NCBI GenBank assembly: GCA_036898135.1
Contig: CM072523.1
Span: 26,922,757 to 26,986,756 of the forward strand
Direction: 5' to 3'
Source: Oncomelania hupensis
Taxonomy: Eukaryota > Mollusca > Gastropoda > Littorinimorpha > Pomatiopsidae
DNA: 64,000 bases
In this document: piece by piece, positions 11,582 through 22,439 of the stretch
How the letters are laid out: the number at the start of each line of letters is the position of its first letter
Numbering within the stretch: position 1 is the first letter of the stretch
Position numbers and translations under genes: made by a program
Notes under the pieces: model-generated
Seen by the model: the letters and a program-made list of their open reading frames with translations, nothing else
What the model was told of the DNA's origin: nothing
Databases searched by the model: none

Positions 11582-13033
11582 TGTCTCAACTACGCAGTAG
11601 GTACGTGTTTTAGACTTTTAGAATGTACTGTATTTCACGGCCGTGCGTGGGCCCATATGAACACCGGGAAACAGGTGTGGAGGATGGGGTTACAAAAAAG
11701 TGTAATATTAAAGACACTATACTATAACTATTAGAGAGACATACTTGCAGTAGTCTATTGCTACTGCGACATTTTTAGGGGGGGGGGGATGCGGAAGATG
11801 GGAGGGGTGAAAGGAGAGAGAAATGTCTTGTTCTTTTTGGGTTGAGCAGCCACAATCTGTACGTTGATTCATGTGCTGCTATTTGTCCTCAGAATGACAT
11901 GACTGTATTTAAAACTGCGTCATTTTTATGCTGTATGTGTGTGCCTGTATATACACGTGTGCTTGTGTGGGTGTGGATAGGTGTGTGCGTGTGTGTGTAC
12001 TCAGTAATGGACTCCAAGGCAAATCCGAATCAAAGTGACACTTGATGGGATCGAGATTCTAAAGCCAACAAATTAGCCCTACGTGACGATGATAGTAATA
12101 ACGATGCCTGAGCTTCAGCAGTATTGTCAAAGACCGCGAACTCTTATAAACGATCTTTTGTTGTTATTGCCTTGCCGTATACTTTACCTGAAGGCTGATT
12201 CACAGAGCGTTCATAAACATAGTCCTATATATAATGGGCAATAATATAACAGATGTCCCCAGTTTATAACGCGTAGTATGGCTTTGTCCAATGTTTTGTC
12301 CGAGACTTTTTGGTTGTCTCGGTCTATGCGCCATGTCCCATTGTACGCGATCTTAGGTAGGCTATTCCATTGTCATTTGCTATGGTTGATCTTTAAGTTT
12401 TGACACTTTCCTCCTAACCCGCTTGTGGGTTGTTTAGTTTTGACCGCCACACTAGAGGCCAAGGCAGCAAACTAGGTAGATAAAACGATTGTTATGGACT
12501 TTGTTTTGTTTGTCTTCAACATTGGTAGTGTGAGGGGGAAAAGTGCAGCAGTTGACAATGTGAACAGCTAGTTAGTTTGTTAGTCATTGTTTATAGGGTC
12601 AAGCGTGTCACGAATTGGCTAGTTTTAACTCTGCTTGTTGACTATTTAGCCATGTGTAGTATTTGTAACAGTAGAGAAGTTAGACTATTACACAGCAGCA
12701 ATTAAATTACACAGCAGACCACACACCGCGAGCCCGACCCACGCTAGCGCAGTGAGTCAGCACTTGAGCTTTGAATCGGACCGTTTTAACCAATCAGAGC
12801 AGGCTCAGTGGGTAGAGCAGTATTGACTGTGTCAGATCTTAGCACAGTTTGAATCAGTCGTGTGTGAGACGAGGTAGAAGTAACATCTACTTAGCTAGCA
12901 GAGAACTATCTACACTCATAGACCAGGAAGCAGGACTTAGAAATCTTAGAATTCTATCAAGTCATCACGGGCCTGAACTTGTCAAACAGGTAAATGAACA
13001 CCCTTCTGTTTCAGCGTGATATATTTATATTAT
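11582..13033. other. No protein gene; left flank of the gypsy insertion
   Basis: No coding exon was recognised. A possible non-coding exon ends at 12989 (CAAACAG followed by GTAAAT). A matching acceptor, TTTGCAG, lies beyond the retrotransposon at 24371-24376. This pairing is speculative. Confidence 0.3.
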
Positions 13034-14799
13034 TGTAAGCTGAGGCTTACTGCTGATATAAATAATACAAAGGACAAAACGGAATGAAAGAATCATTTCA
13101 TTGATAAGATAATATGTGGTATTGCAGCTTGAATTAATAATTTAATATGTGAAACTAAACGTTGCAGCATGATTGTTGATTGAATCTGTTTTGTAGCTAT
13201 GTTCCAAGCAAATTCTAAACTGTAGGATTTGAATGGAAATGACATGCGTTGCTGGATAGGCATAGATCTGAATGACTTGTAATTCGTAACGAAGTCAACT
13301 GGTCTATGACAATAATAATAATTAGATAAGCATGATTGTTAATTTAAATTGTTATTCTTTTACTTCTTTTTAACGAATTGTTACGAAATACCTGCTAGTA
13401 AGTTACTGCTATTGTAACCAGCCACCAATGGAACAGTAATTTAGATGTAAATGGCCGCCATGTGGCGAAGCACCTAGAATCAAACTAGAGAAGATTTGTG
13501 ATGCAAGTTACAAATGACGTACACGAAATGAAATGACGTCAAGTATTCCTTGTCTACAAAAGTGTATGAATCTTCAACTTGAGAAATTGCATTGAATAGA
13601 AATTGCATATTGTTATCTAAACTACTGAGACTAATTAAACTGTATAATTCGAAGTACTTGATTTAATATATAACTGATTATAAATTGGCTTTTGCTTTCT
13701 CTAAAGACGAAATGAATAGAGAACTATATTTGTCGGAATTAGAAAGGATGATAAGGTTTTTTGTTTACAAATCACTAGGTTACAAATCAACTTGTGGATT
13801 CAGAACCTAGGTGAGTCTATTCAATCGCTTGGCGACTGTTGACTTTCGGCAGGGTTTCTCAGGTGATGAATCAGAGGTTTCCTAGCAGAAATTGCTGTTT
13901 TCAAACAATTCCTAAATGATTGTAGCTGATTTGATGATTCCATGCAGGATCCTAGCGACAGGTGTAGTTCGGTGAGCAATCGTAGCCGTAACTATGGTCA
14001 AACTGTTCGATTGCTGGCTGGAAGAACTTATAAAAGAAGGGCTCAAAACTATATATTCTTTCTTTCTATATATATATATGACACACAGACGATATATTGA
14101 ATGATCGAAGAACGAAGCAGAATTTCTGCTGGTCAGTAACCTAGCTCATGTTAGGAGACACGCTGATAAATATGCGTTGTCCTGTCTATACCCACTAGGG
14201 GTCTTGAAACAATCTGGATGCAAGGAATGGTTTCACCTTCTTGTATTCAGAATAGGGCTAGATGCGTATTGTATGGTTTCACCGCAATACGTTTAGGTTT
14301 GTAAGATTTGTTCAACAGCTTATATTGAATAAGTTGCTGCTCAGGTCTGACAGAGATAAGTCACTGCACGCGCAATAGGAACTTGATCATAGGGATTTCT
14401 GTCTTTGTTGTAATTTTCTCTCTGTCTTCTGCATCGACCCTAAATTGTTCGCCGAAATTGCGAACGCCGATTTGGCATGATGATTTTGTATAAATTGTAA
14501 ACCCATGTTGTAAAAAGAAAAAGAACTTGGTAATAATAATTTCTAAAGGAAAAAGGAAAAACATAGTGGACGAATGATGGTGTTGCTAATATTCTCGTCT
14601 GATTTCTGAGTGTTTGTTCGTCAGTTTTCGTATTTTCTATCTCTTTCTCTTTTCAAACTTTGTAAGTTGTCTCTTAGCCGACTTAGATCGAGCGTGTTGA
14701 CCGCCTTGGCCTAAATCCTGACAAGTTTAACACCAGGTAAAGTTGACACGGCCGATCTAGAGTTAAACACCTACTACTCGGCGCAGAGGGAGGCTTACA
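13034..14799 (+). repeat. 5' LTR
   Basis: Starts TGTAAGCTGAGGC and ends GAGGCTTACA, with 7-bp terminal inverted repeats. It is 1,766 bp, exactly the length of the 3' LTR, with a constant offset of 9,406 bp throughout. It drives element transcription. Confidence 0.95.
14029..14036 (+). promoter_or_regulatory. Probable LTR TATA box
   Basis: TATAAAAG in the middle of the 5' LTR, with no other comparably good TATA motif nearby except the downstream TATATA run at 14068-14079. The same motif occurs at 23435-23442 in the 3' LTR. Assigned by position and consensus only. Confidence 0.45.
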
Positions 14800-14805
14800 A
14801 GTTTT

Positions 14806-14823
14806 TGGTGTCAGAAGTGGGAT
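14806..14823 (+). other. Primer-binding site, tRNA-Leu type
   Basis: Six bases after the 5' LTR lies TGGTGTCAGAAGTGGGAT. It is complementary to the 3' end of an animal tRNA-Leu (acceptor stem and T arm ending in CCA). TGG at the start and the position just inside the LTR are as expected for minus-strand priming. Confidence 0.8.
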
Positions 14824-15118
14824 GCGAAAATGTGTGTGTGAATGATTTTCCTTAATACACTTGAAAACAAAACAATTTCGTCTAATTTTCCTGATACAAG
14901 GAGGTAGATAACAAGGATAATAACAAATGGAATAAATAAATTGAGATGGCAGTAAATCTATATACGCTAATATATTTATTTTTATATAATTGTTTTTCAT
15001 AAAAGGTATATTTTATTGATCTATATATACAAGAGTATATACATGAGGATGTAACAAATTAGTTTGCAATTATAAAAACCTATTTTTTAAAAAAAAATTA
15101 AAAAAACAAAACAAAACA

Positions 15119-16297
15119 ATGGATTATTTTTCCGATGATGATGAAGATGTAGAAGTTTTGTTTAGAAGGGTCTATGACGATTTTGTTGAAGTTGAAAATC
15201 CTATTTCACATTCTGATAGGATGGAAAGAAGAGATCAAAGGTCGTTTGATAGAATGAATAGAGATGATTTTGACCCAACATTCAACAATAACAATCAAGC
15301 ACGAGGTCGAAATCATAACTACCAAGAAACACCTGCTTTGGATTTCATGCAACCACCCAGGGTAGGTAGGGCAGGTCCAAAGTTGAAGCCAGATCCTTAT
15401 GATGGATCGGAAGATTGGGATGATTGGGAAGAATATTTTCAGTCATGTGCGCTGTTAGGCCAATGGACTGACTTTGAAAAGGTCATTATGTTGTCAGCAC
15501 TGCTAAAAGGTCAAGCAAAGAAATATTACAGTGGTCTATCACTGGAAATAAAGAATAACTTCAACAAGCTTGCAGAGAGCTTAAGAAGCCGCTTTGGTGT
15601 CAAAGCTAAGCATGTGCACTATTGGAAAGCCCAGTTCAAACAGAGAACGCGACAATCAGGTGAAACCATTTCAAAATATGGTGATGAGCTTCTGTATCTG
15701 GCAAGGCGAGCTTTCTGTACCATGGGTGATCGAGCTATTCAAGAAATTGCCCTAGAACAATTGTATGATGCATTAGAACCAGAATTAAAATGGAAATGCA
15801 TGGATAAAGGTTGTGCTACAGTTAGTGAAGCTGTTCATGTCGTAGAAACATACGAAATTGTGACGGGACGGACAGAAAATAAAAGACCAGTTCGAACGAC
15901 AATGGCTGAAAATGACAATCAGACATTATTGACCACCATCTTAGAGCGAGTAGATTATCTGGCAGCAAAGCAGATGCAAAGCAAACAAAATGTATATCAA
16001 ACCAATGTTCAGCATACGCAGCCGCAAGAACACAGATCTGATAGTTTCATGACTCAGGCTGCTCATGGTGATTCACGATCAGTTCTGCATAACCAAAGGC
16101 AGGACATGCAAAATATGCCACCAGGTAACAATTGGCAAAGATCAGGTAACAATTGGCAAAGATCAGGGAATCGCAAGTGTTATCTCTGCGAATCAAATGA
16201 ACACATGTTCAGAAACTGCCCAATGAAACATAAAGTGAAAAACATAGAGAAAGATCTGCAGGCTAGAAGAATAAACTCAAACTACCAGGGAAACTAG
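15119..16297 (+). CDS. gag: Gag polyprotein of gypsy element
   Basis: The product is a 392-aa structural protein that would form the particle packaging element RNA. The N-terminus is acidic (DYFSDDDEDVEV). Residues about 90-230 look like a retrotransposon capsid domain. A single CCHC zinc knuckle (C-x2-C-x4-H-x4-C) lies at residues 354-367, just after a duplicated NNWQRSG motif. The ATG at 15119 follows an A-rich leader and is the first good start after the primer site. The frame ends in TAG at 16295-16297, immediately preceded by GGGAAAC, a -1 slippery site that would lead into pol. The frame is intact. Confidence 0.9.
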   Translation: MDYFSDDDEDVEVLFRRVYDDFVEVENPISHSDRMERRDQRSFDRMNRDDFDPTFNNNNQARGRNHNYQETPALDFMQPPRVGRAGPKLKPDPYDGSEDWDDWEEYFQSCALLGQWTDFEKVIMLSALLKGQAKKYYSGLSLEIKNNFNKLAESLRSRFGVKAKHVHYWKAQFKQRTRQSGETISKYGDELLYLARRAFCTMGDRAIQEIALEQLYDALEPELKWKCMDKGCATVSEAVHVVETYEIVTGRTENKRPVRTTMAENDNQTLLTTILERVDYLAAKQMQSKQNVYQTNVQHTQPQEHRSDSFMTQAAHGDSRSVLHNQRQDMQNMPPGNNWQRSGNNWQRSGNRKCYLCESNEHMFRNCPMKHKVKNIEKDLQARRINSNYQGN

Positions 16298-16350
16298 AAA
16301 CTGTCTTCACAACAGGCCCGTGGGCGAAGACAACAGATTCTAGAGGGCCT
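16288..16350 (+). promoter_or_regulatory. Predicted -1 frameshift signal with pseudoknot
   Basis: The heptamer GGGAAAC (16288-16294) is phased G-GGA-AAC in the gag frame and directly abuts the gag TAG. Slipping back one base enters the pol frame, which is open from 16267. Seven nucleotides downstream TGTCTTC (16302-16308) pairs perfectly with GAAGACA (16326-16332). The loop segment AGGCCC (16314-16319) pairs with GGGCCT (16345-16350), giving an H-type pseudoknot. A competing GCCC/GGGC hairpin (16316-16319/16322-16325) is also possible. Slip site, spacer and structure match classical retroviral recoding signals. Confidence 0.8.
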
Positions 16351-19300
16351 ATTAGAATAAGTGTACCCGTTGACGCAACTGATAGACATCAGACAAAAAC
16401 TGAAATAAAAACCTTCAAAGAAAAATTACATGCTGAAGTTCAAACAACAGAGGAGACATTTGAGAAGCCTATAGAAATAATAAGAGATGGTTCAAAATCT
16501 ACTATCAAATTTCCAGTCAGAGCAGCAAAAGATGAGAATGACAAAAGTTTGTTTGTAGAAGGACAACTTAATGATATAGTCATAGATTTTTTGCTTGATA
16601 GCGGATCTGCTGCCACCCTTATCAGTTATGACGTCTACCAAAATATTCCACAACAAGATAGGCCAGAATTGAAGGAAACCACAATTTTCTTGCATGGTGC
16701 AAATGGTAGTCAAATACAGTGTCATGGATTGATCAGTCTTAAAATTCAGTTGGGAAAAAATTCGTTTGAATTGACTGCTATCGTTTGCGATATGAGTTTG
16801 GACGCTATCTTGGGTCAAGATTTTATTATGAAACATATTGGGGTCATAGATCTTGGTAGAATGCGAATGCTGACCAAAGAAAATGATGACATTCCTCTAT
16901 TTTTAGGTGGAAAAGCAGAAATGGTGTGTAGGGTAACTTGCAACAAGTCCCAAGTGATTCCTCCAAGATCAATTATGCATGTTCCTGTAAAAGTGAGTGG
17001 AAGCAAGTATTTAACAGAAAACATGCTGATCGAACCGGCAGAAGAGGTGGTTCAGAAAAAGAACTTATTTCTTGCACCTATGATCACAGCAAACAAGAGT
17101 AACACTATGGCAACTGTTGTGAACTTGTCAGAAGAAGAAGTTCAGCTTTATCCAAACACATATTTGGGTCAAGGTCACTCCGCATATGAGGCTGAAAACA
17201 TTGTCGAAGAGACTCAGACTACCAAGGAAACTGAAGTTAACCATACTAGAGTCATGCCAGAAGGTCAACAGAAATTACCTGAACACATGAAAGACCTCTT
17301 TGAGCGAAGCAAAGCTCATTTAACAGAAGAACAAGCAAAGAAACTTAAAGCACTATTAATAAAATATCAACATATTTTTGCTAAAAATTCCGCTGACATG
17401 GGCCGTACTCACAAAGTGCAATTCAAAATAAAAACAAAGGAAACTGAGCCTATTAGACAAAGAGCTAGACGGTTACCGTTTGGAAAAAGGGAAGTGGAAA
17501 AGAAAGAAATTGAACAGATGCTTGAACGCAATATTATCGAACCATCAAATAGCGCTTGGGCCTCTCCTGTGGTATTGATCACCAAAAAGGATGGCAGCAT
17601 CAGATTTTGTGTAGACTACAGAAAACTCAATGAGGTAACAGTCAAAGATGCCTATCCGCTACCTCATATAGATGATTGTTTAGATGCATTGTCAGGGTCT
17701 AATTGGTTTAGTACAATGGACTTGCAAAGTGGATTTTGGCAAGTACCCTTGGCGTCAGAGGAGGACAAACAGAAAACTGCTTTCATCACAGGCATGGGTT
17801 TGTTTCAGTTCACTATTCTTAGTTTTGGGTTGACCAATGCTCCAGCTTGTTTTCAAAGACTAATGGAAGATGTTTTACGTGGGCTGCAGTGGCAAGAATG
17901 CGTTTTGTTCATGGACGATACCATTGTTCCGTCAAACACCTTTGATGAAGGCGTAGAGAGGTTAGAACGCGTTTGGCAAAGATTTGAAGAAGCCAATCTG
18001 AAACTTAAACCATCTAAGTGCTTACTTTTCCAGCCTGAAATCAAGTTTTTAGGCCATGTAGTTTCAGGTAAAGGGGTCAAAACTGATCCTAGCAAGGTGT
18101 CTGCAGTAAAAGACTGGCCTACGCCCAAAACAACCAAAGAAGTCAGAAGTTTCTTAGGGCTGTGTTCTTATTATCGGAAATTTGTGCGGAACTTTGCAGA
18201 GATCGCAAAGCCACTTTCCAAGCTCATAGGAAAAGAGACGAAATTTCAATGGTCTGATGAATGTGAACAAGCTTTTGTCACCTTAAAAAAAGAACTGACG
18301 TCAGCTCCAATTTTAGGCTATCCACAGTTTGATTTACCTTTCATCCTAGACACTGACGCGAGCAACGAAGCTGTAGGCGCCGTTTTGTCACAATTACAAG
18401 AAGGAAGAGAAAAAGTGATAGCCTATTTCAGCAAATCCCTCAATAAAGCTGAAGCTAACTACGATGTATGTAGAAAAGAATTATTTGCAGTTATTGCTGC
18501 TCTAAAAAGGTTTCATTCTTACCTGTATGGTCAGCAGGTATTGTTGCGCACTGATAATGCTGCAGTGAGTTATTTACAAAATCTCAAAAATCCTACAGGT
18601 CAGACTGCTAGGTGGTTACAAGAATTGAATACATATAATCTAACTGTAACTCACCGTCCAGGGGTCCAGCATAGAAATGCAGATGCCCTTTCCAGACGTC
18701 TAAATGCATATAACCAAGTTGCAGAAAATTCACAGGAACCAAGCACTTCCAATGCAGATTTCCCAACCCTGACAGAACAGTCAAACGCAAACAACAAAGC
18801 AGAGAAGTCCAAACTGTTTGTGACAGCACCACAATTGACTTTGGAAGGGTGGGACAACAGTGAAATACGCAAAGCACAATTAGATGATTCTAATATAGGG
18901 CCAATACTCTTAGCCTTAGAACAACTGTCAGTGCGACCGGCTTGGGCTGATATCTCTGAAAATAAGGCTGAGCTGAAAATTCTTTGGGCTGCATGGGATC
19001 GCCTTGTAACATTTGAGGGAGTGCTATACAGGTGTCGTGTAGATGATCCTGATGACGAAAAGAAGCAATATCAGGTTGTTGTTCCGCATTCCCTACGTCA
19101 TCAAGTGATGACGTATTACCACGATGTTCCTACAGCCGCACACTTATGTGCTGAGAAAGTCTTGAAGAAAATCAAAATTAAATTCTATTGGCCAAAGATG
19201 AAAGACAGCATTGAAATGTACATAAGCTCATGTGACAAATGTGCAGCTAGAAAAATGAACAAAACTAAACAGCATGCGCCTTTGGGTCAAGTAAAAGTTG

Positions 19301-20199
19301 GAGAGCCTATGGAAAGAGTAGCCTTAGATATTCTTGGACCCCTTCCTACAACAAAACAAGGAAATAAGTATGTCCTTGTAGTGGTTGATCTTTTCACTAA
19401 ATGGACAGAGGCTTATGCTTTGCCAGACCAAGAAGCTGCCACTATAGCCACTATATTAGTGAATGAGTTCATATCTCGCTTTGGCACCCCTTTGCAAATT
19501 CTGACTGATCAAGGAAGCAACTTTGAAAGTAAACTTTTCAAGGAAATATGTGAACTGTTGCATATTGACAAAGTTCGAACTAGCTCCTATCATCCCCAAG
19601 CAAATGGCTGTGTTGAGCGATTTAATAGAACCCTAACGATGATGTTGTCTATGTACTGTGCTCAAAAACAAAACTTGTGGGATATTTACTTGCCCCAAGT
19701 ATTGATGGCCTATAGATCCTCTCCCAACAGTAGCACACAGGTTTCACCTAACATGATGACTCTAGGTCGGGAAATTACACTTCCACTTGAAGCATTTGTG
19801 CACACCCCAACTGAAGAAAAAGTTGACGACTCTCCCCTTGAATATGTGAGAAATCTGAAAGAAAGGTTACAAAGCGCACATGAACATGCTCGGAAATGTT
19901 TAAAAAAGTCAGCTACATATCAAAAGAAGCATTATGATTTATATGCAAAGAAAAGGAAGTTTATTCCTGGACAACTTGTGTGGTTGTATGATCCAAAGAG
20001 GAAGCGTGGTGTTTGCCAAAAACTAGTGTCAAAATGGCAAGGTCCATTTTTAATCACTAGGAAAATTGATGACCTCACGTACATGATTAAGAAAACAGAA
20101 AAAGGAATTCCAAAGGTTCATCATGTTGATAAACTGATGCCTTATAAAGGACAAAATATTCCCAAATGGATCGTACGAGTACGAAAATGTTTGCTGTAA
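16291..20199 (+). CDS. pol: Pol polyprotein (PR-RT-RNase H-integrase) of gypsy element
   Basis: This is the -1 frame relative to gag, open from 16267 to the TAA at 20197-20199, about 1,300 codons. There is no ATG at the head, so it is most likely made as a Gag-Pol fusion. The aspartic protease has FLLDSGSAA (DSG near 16597). RT shows VDYRKLN (17611) and an FMDD catalytic box (17908-17919), where relatives usually have Y-x-DD. The RNase H motif DTDAS lies near 18349. Integrase has an H-x6-H-x29-C-x2-C zinc finger (19120-19242), then D (19327), D (19507), E (19615) with D-35-E spacing, and a C-terminal WQGPF module (20036-20050). All catalytic residues looked for are present and no frame break was seen. 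It may be functional. Confidence 0.92.
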   Translation, partial: KLETVFTTGPWAKTTDSRGPIRISVPVDATDRHQTKTEIKTFKEKLHAEVQTTEETFEKPIEIIRDGSKSTIKFPVRAAKDENDKSLFVEGQLNDIVIDFLLDSGSAATLISYDVYQNIPQQDRPELKETTIFLHGANGSQIQCHGLISLKIQLGKNSFELTAIVCDMSLDAILGQDFIMKHIGVIDLGRMRMLTKENDDIPLFLGGKAEMVCRVTCNKSQVIPPRSIMHVPVKVSGSKYLTENMLIEPAEEVVQKKNLFLAPMITANKSNTMATVVNLSEEEVQLYPNTYLGQGHSAYEAENIVEETQTTKETEVNHTRVMPEGQQKLPEHMKDLFERSKAHLTEEQAKKLKALLIKYQHIFAKNSADMGRTHKVQFKIKTKETEPIRQRARRLPFGKREVEKKEIEQMLERNIIEPSNSAWASPVVLITKKDGSIRFCVDYRKLNEVTVKDAYPLPHIDDCLDALSGSNWFSTMDLQSGFWQVPLASEEDKQKTAFITGMGLFQFTILSFGLTNAPACFQRLMEDVLRGLQWQECVLFMDDTIVPSNTFDEGVERLERVWQRFEEANLKLKPSKCLLFQPEIKFLGHVVSGKGVKTDPSKVSAVKDWPTPKTTKEVRSFLGLCSYYRKFVRNFAEIAKPLSKLIGKETKFQWSDECEQAFVTLKKELTSAPILGYPQFDLPFILDTDASNEAVGAVLSQLQEGREKVIAYFSKSLNKAEANYDVCRKELFAVIAALKRFHSYLYGQQVLLRTDNAAVSYLQNLKNPTGQTARWLQELNTYNLTVTHRPGVQHRNADALSRRLNAYNQVAENSQEPSTSNADFPTLTEQSNANNKAEKSKLFVTAPQLTLEGWDNSEIRKAQLDDSNIGPILLALEQLSVRPAWADISENKAELKILWAAWDRLVTFEGVLYRCRVDDPDDEKKQYQVVVPHSLRHQVMTYYHDVPTAAHLCAEKVLKKIKIKFYWPKMKDSIEMYISSCDKCAARKMNKTKQHAPLGQVKVGEPMERVALDILGPLPTTKQGNKYVLVVVDLFTKWTEAYALPDQEAATIATILVNEFISRFGTPLQILTDQGSNFESKLFKEICELLHIDKVRTSSYHPQANGCVERFNRTLTMMLSMYCAQKQNLWDIYLPQVLMAYRSSPNSSTQVSPNMMTLGREITLPLEAFVHTPTEEKVDDSPLEYVRNLKERLQSAHEHARKCLKKSATYQKKHYDLYAKKRKFIPGQLVWLYDPKRKRGVCQKLVSKWQGPFLITRKIDDLTYMIKKTEKGIPKVHHVDKLMPYKGQNIPKWIVRVRKCLL

Positions 20200-21492
20200 G
20201 TTAATGGCACACGAATGTAATGAGAAGGCAATATAACAAAATACATAGAGAAACCATAAATCTGAGGTACAACTGTATATAATAAATAAAACAAACTGAA
20301 ACATGATAAGAGAAGTGTGACTATAATAGTTATAAATGATCTTTAGTTTCTTTATGGTTGTGATTTTAGTTCATGAGAATGTGGAATATGATGAGATATA
20401 ATTTTCAAGTTTAGTTCGGTTGATTAATATAATATTAGTATAGGATGAACTAATATTGATATTAATATCCAGTCTTTAGTTAGAGGTGTTTTGCAGACCT
20501 CACAAATTTAGCACAATCTTGAGCGGTATAAGGAAAATGGATGCATATATTTTTCTTGCTATTGATTGTGCTAAATAGCCTGACTTACGTGTAGCCGAGT
20601 AGATGAGTGTTGCCTACCTACACGGGAAGCTTGGGGTTTTAAGTTTGGCGCGTACAGCTGTTAAGCTTAGTCATAGTTGTAAAACTCTTTTCTGCCTTAG
20701 AAGGAAGCCAGAGGGCTAGAATATAGGGAAAAGTGTATAAAATATTTTAGTTGTCATTTATTAACTAAGTCATATGAAGAAAGGATTATATTATGTTTCA
20801 GACATAGAACCATAGAAACCGAGAAGAAAATGTACCTTAAGGTCCTCGAGGCTGAATTGCAAAGGGCACAAAGTCTCGTGGAGGAAATAAAAGTATCAAT
20901 GAAAGAGTGAACATATTGCCTTCTGTGTATATGTGTGTACGTGTGTATGTAAAGATGAATGTGAATAAGTTCATTTTTATAACATGGGTTTAAAATAAAA
21001 ATCGGGTTGTTACTTGACATAATTGAAATGAAAGAAAGCAACGCATATCAATTGTTTTGTTGATGATTAATTTTTTAGGTTATCTTGTTGTAAAGAAACT
21101 GAATGACTATTTTGTGAAAAGATTGAGGATTGGTAAATATATAGTTATTGAACTTTTATGAACATGGACAATTGATGGCTGCTACTATGAAATGAAATAA
21201 TACATATATCGTTGCCGGACATCTTCGAATCTATTGTATGGTATGCTGTGAACAGCGAAGTTTACACTCATTGCACACAACAAGCACAAATCATAAATAG
21301 ATCAAAATGACATGCTGGAGTAATCAGCAGACACCGACGACGAGGGTATCACGGCTGTAGGGAAGGAACAGATGCTACAGTTGGTAGCTACAGATGTCCA
21401 CGGAGCGGATGCAACAGCTGTCAACGGAGCTGTTTGGGCGCCGCTGTGATGGAGTGGAGTGGAAACTGCCGTTTGATAACTAGAACAAATGG

Positions 21493-22020
21493 TATGATAG
21501 CATCTGGTCATAAAATCCAGTTGCAATGTCATACCATGTTTCATCGATACCAGATAGTGATGTAGCTGAATACAGGTCATAAAATCCTGTATAAAAGCTA
21601 TTCACTTTATGTGGCTACATCTCAAGCAAGTCAAGTTCAAACACTGGCAAGTAACCAAGATGTACGAGGACAAAGATGTTCGAGTAGCTGTACAAAGACA
21701 CAAGGCAAGACGGCACAGATGACACAGGCATCTCAAGCAAGTCAAATCCAGGGGGAAAACAGTATGATAGCATCTGGTCATAAAATCCAGTTGCAAGTCA
21801 TACCACGTTTTATCGATACCAGATAGTGATGTAGCTGAATACAGGTCATAAAATCCTGTATAAAAGCTATTCACTTTATGTGGCTACATCTCAAGCAAGT
21901 CAAGTCCAGAGAAAACAACACAAGAGGTACAAGGACAAAGATGTTCAAGCGGCTGTATAGCGGTTCAAAGACAAGACAGTAAAGATGAAACCTGCATCCC
22001 AAACAAGTCTAGTCCAGTGA
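21493..22020 (+). repeat. Tandem duplication of about 270 bp in the gypsy element
   Basis: Units start at 21493 and 21763 with TATGATAGCATCTGGTCATA. They share CTGTATAAAAGCTATTCACT and ATCTCAAGCAAGTCAA. The second half of each unit is more diverged (GGACAAAGATGTTC conserved). It lies within the non-coding region. Confidence 0.8.
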
Positions 22021-22426
22021 ACTCTAGCATGTCTGCTAAACGCAAACGCTCAAACACCTTACACACATTTGCAAACATAGAAGAAAAACACTTTTCAACT
22101 AAATTACAGATTAAGGAATATATTATTGACAATGACAATATAATGGAGCAGACGGAACATTACATGTGAAAAGAATTATAAACTGAAAAACAATTACATT
22201 TGTGATCAACAATGCGGAAGATTGTGAACTTGTGAACAGAATATGAACAGAGATTGTGAACAGTTAAAATGTCTCTTCACATATTTCGTAACGTTATACT
22301 GATCCCATAAAGAAATGTATTCATCTGACATGTGATTGATGAGACTATTATATCATTGATAATGAATACTGTAGAATGTGCAGAATACATGTGTGATTAA
22401 CAATGCGGGAGCATTGTCTTGGAAGT

Positions 22427-22439
22427 CCCAAGGGGAGTG
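22427..22439 (+). other. Polypurine tract
   Basis: CCCAAGGGGAGTG directly precedes the 3' LTR TG. It is the purine-rich primer for plus-strand synthesis expected at this position in LTR retrotransposons. Confidence 0.6.

Larger units (their letters stand above)
20200..22439 (+). other. Non-coding stretch between pol and 3' LTR
   Basis: About 2.2 kb inside the element has no envelope-like or other credible frame. It contains a 12-bp perfect inverted repeat (TTTAGCACAATC at 20507-20518, inverse at 20564-20575) and a two-copy tandem repeat (21493-22020). The 3' end, CCCAAGGGGAGTG, serves as the polypurine tract just before the LTR. Confidence 0.75.

Noticed and set aside
14361..14564. 67-codon minus-strand frame, repeated exactly at 23767-23970
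   Set aside because: It is identical only because the two LTRs are identical; it has no recognisable domain and lies antisense in the LTR.
20200..22439. A third (envelope-like) gene in the gypsy element
   Set aside because: No open frame of useful length, signal peptide or membrane segment was found between pol and the 3' LTR.
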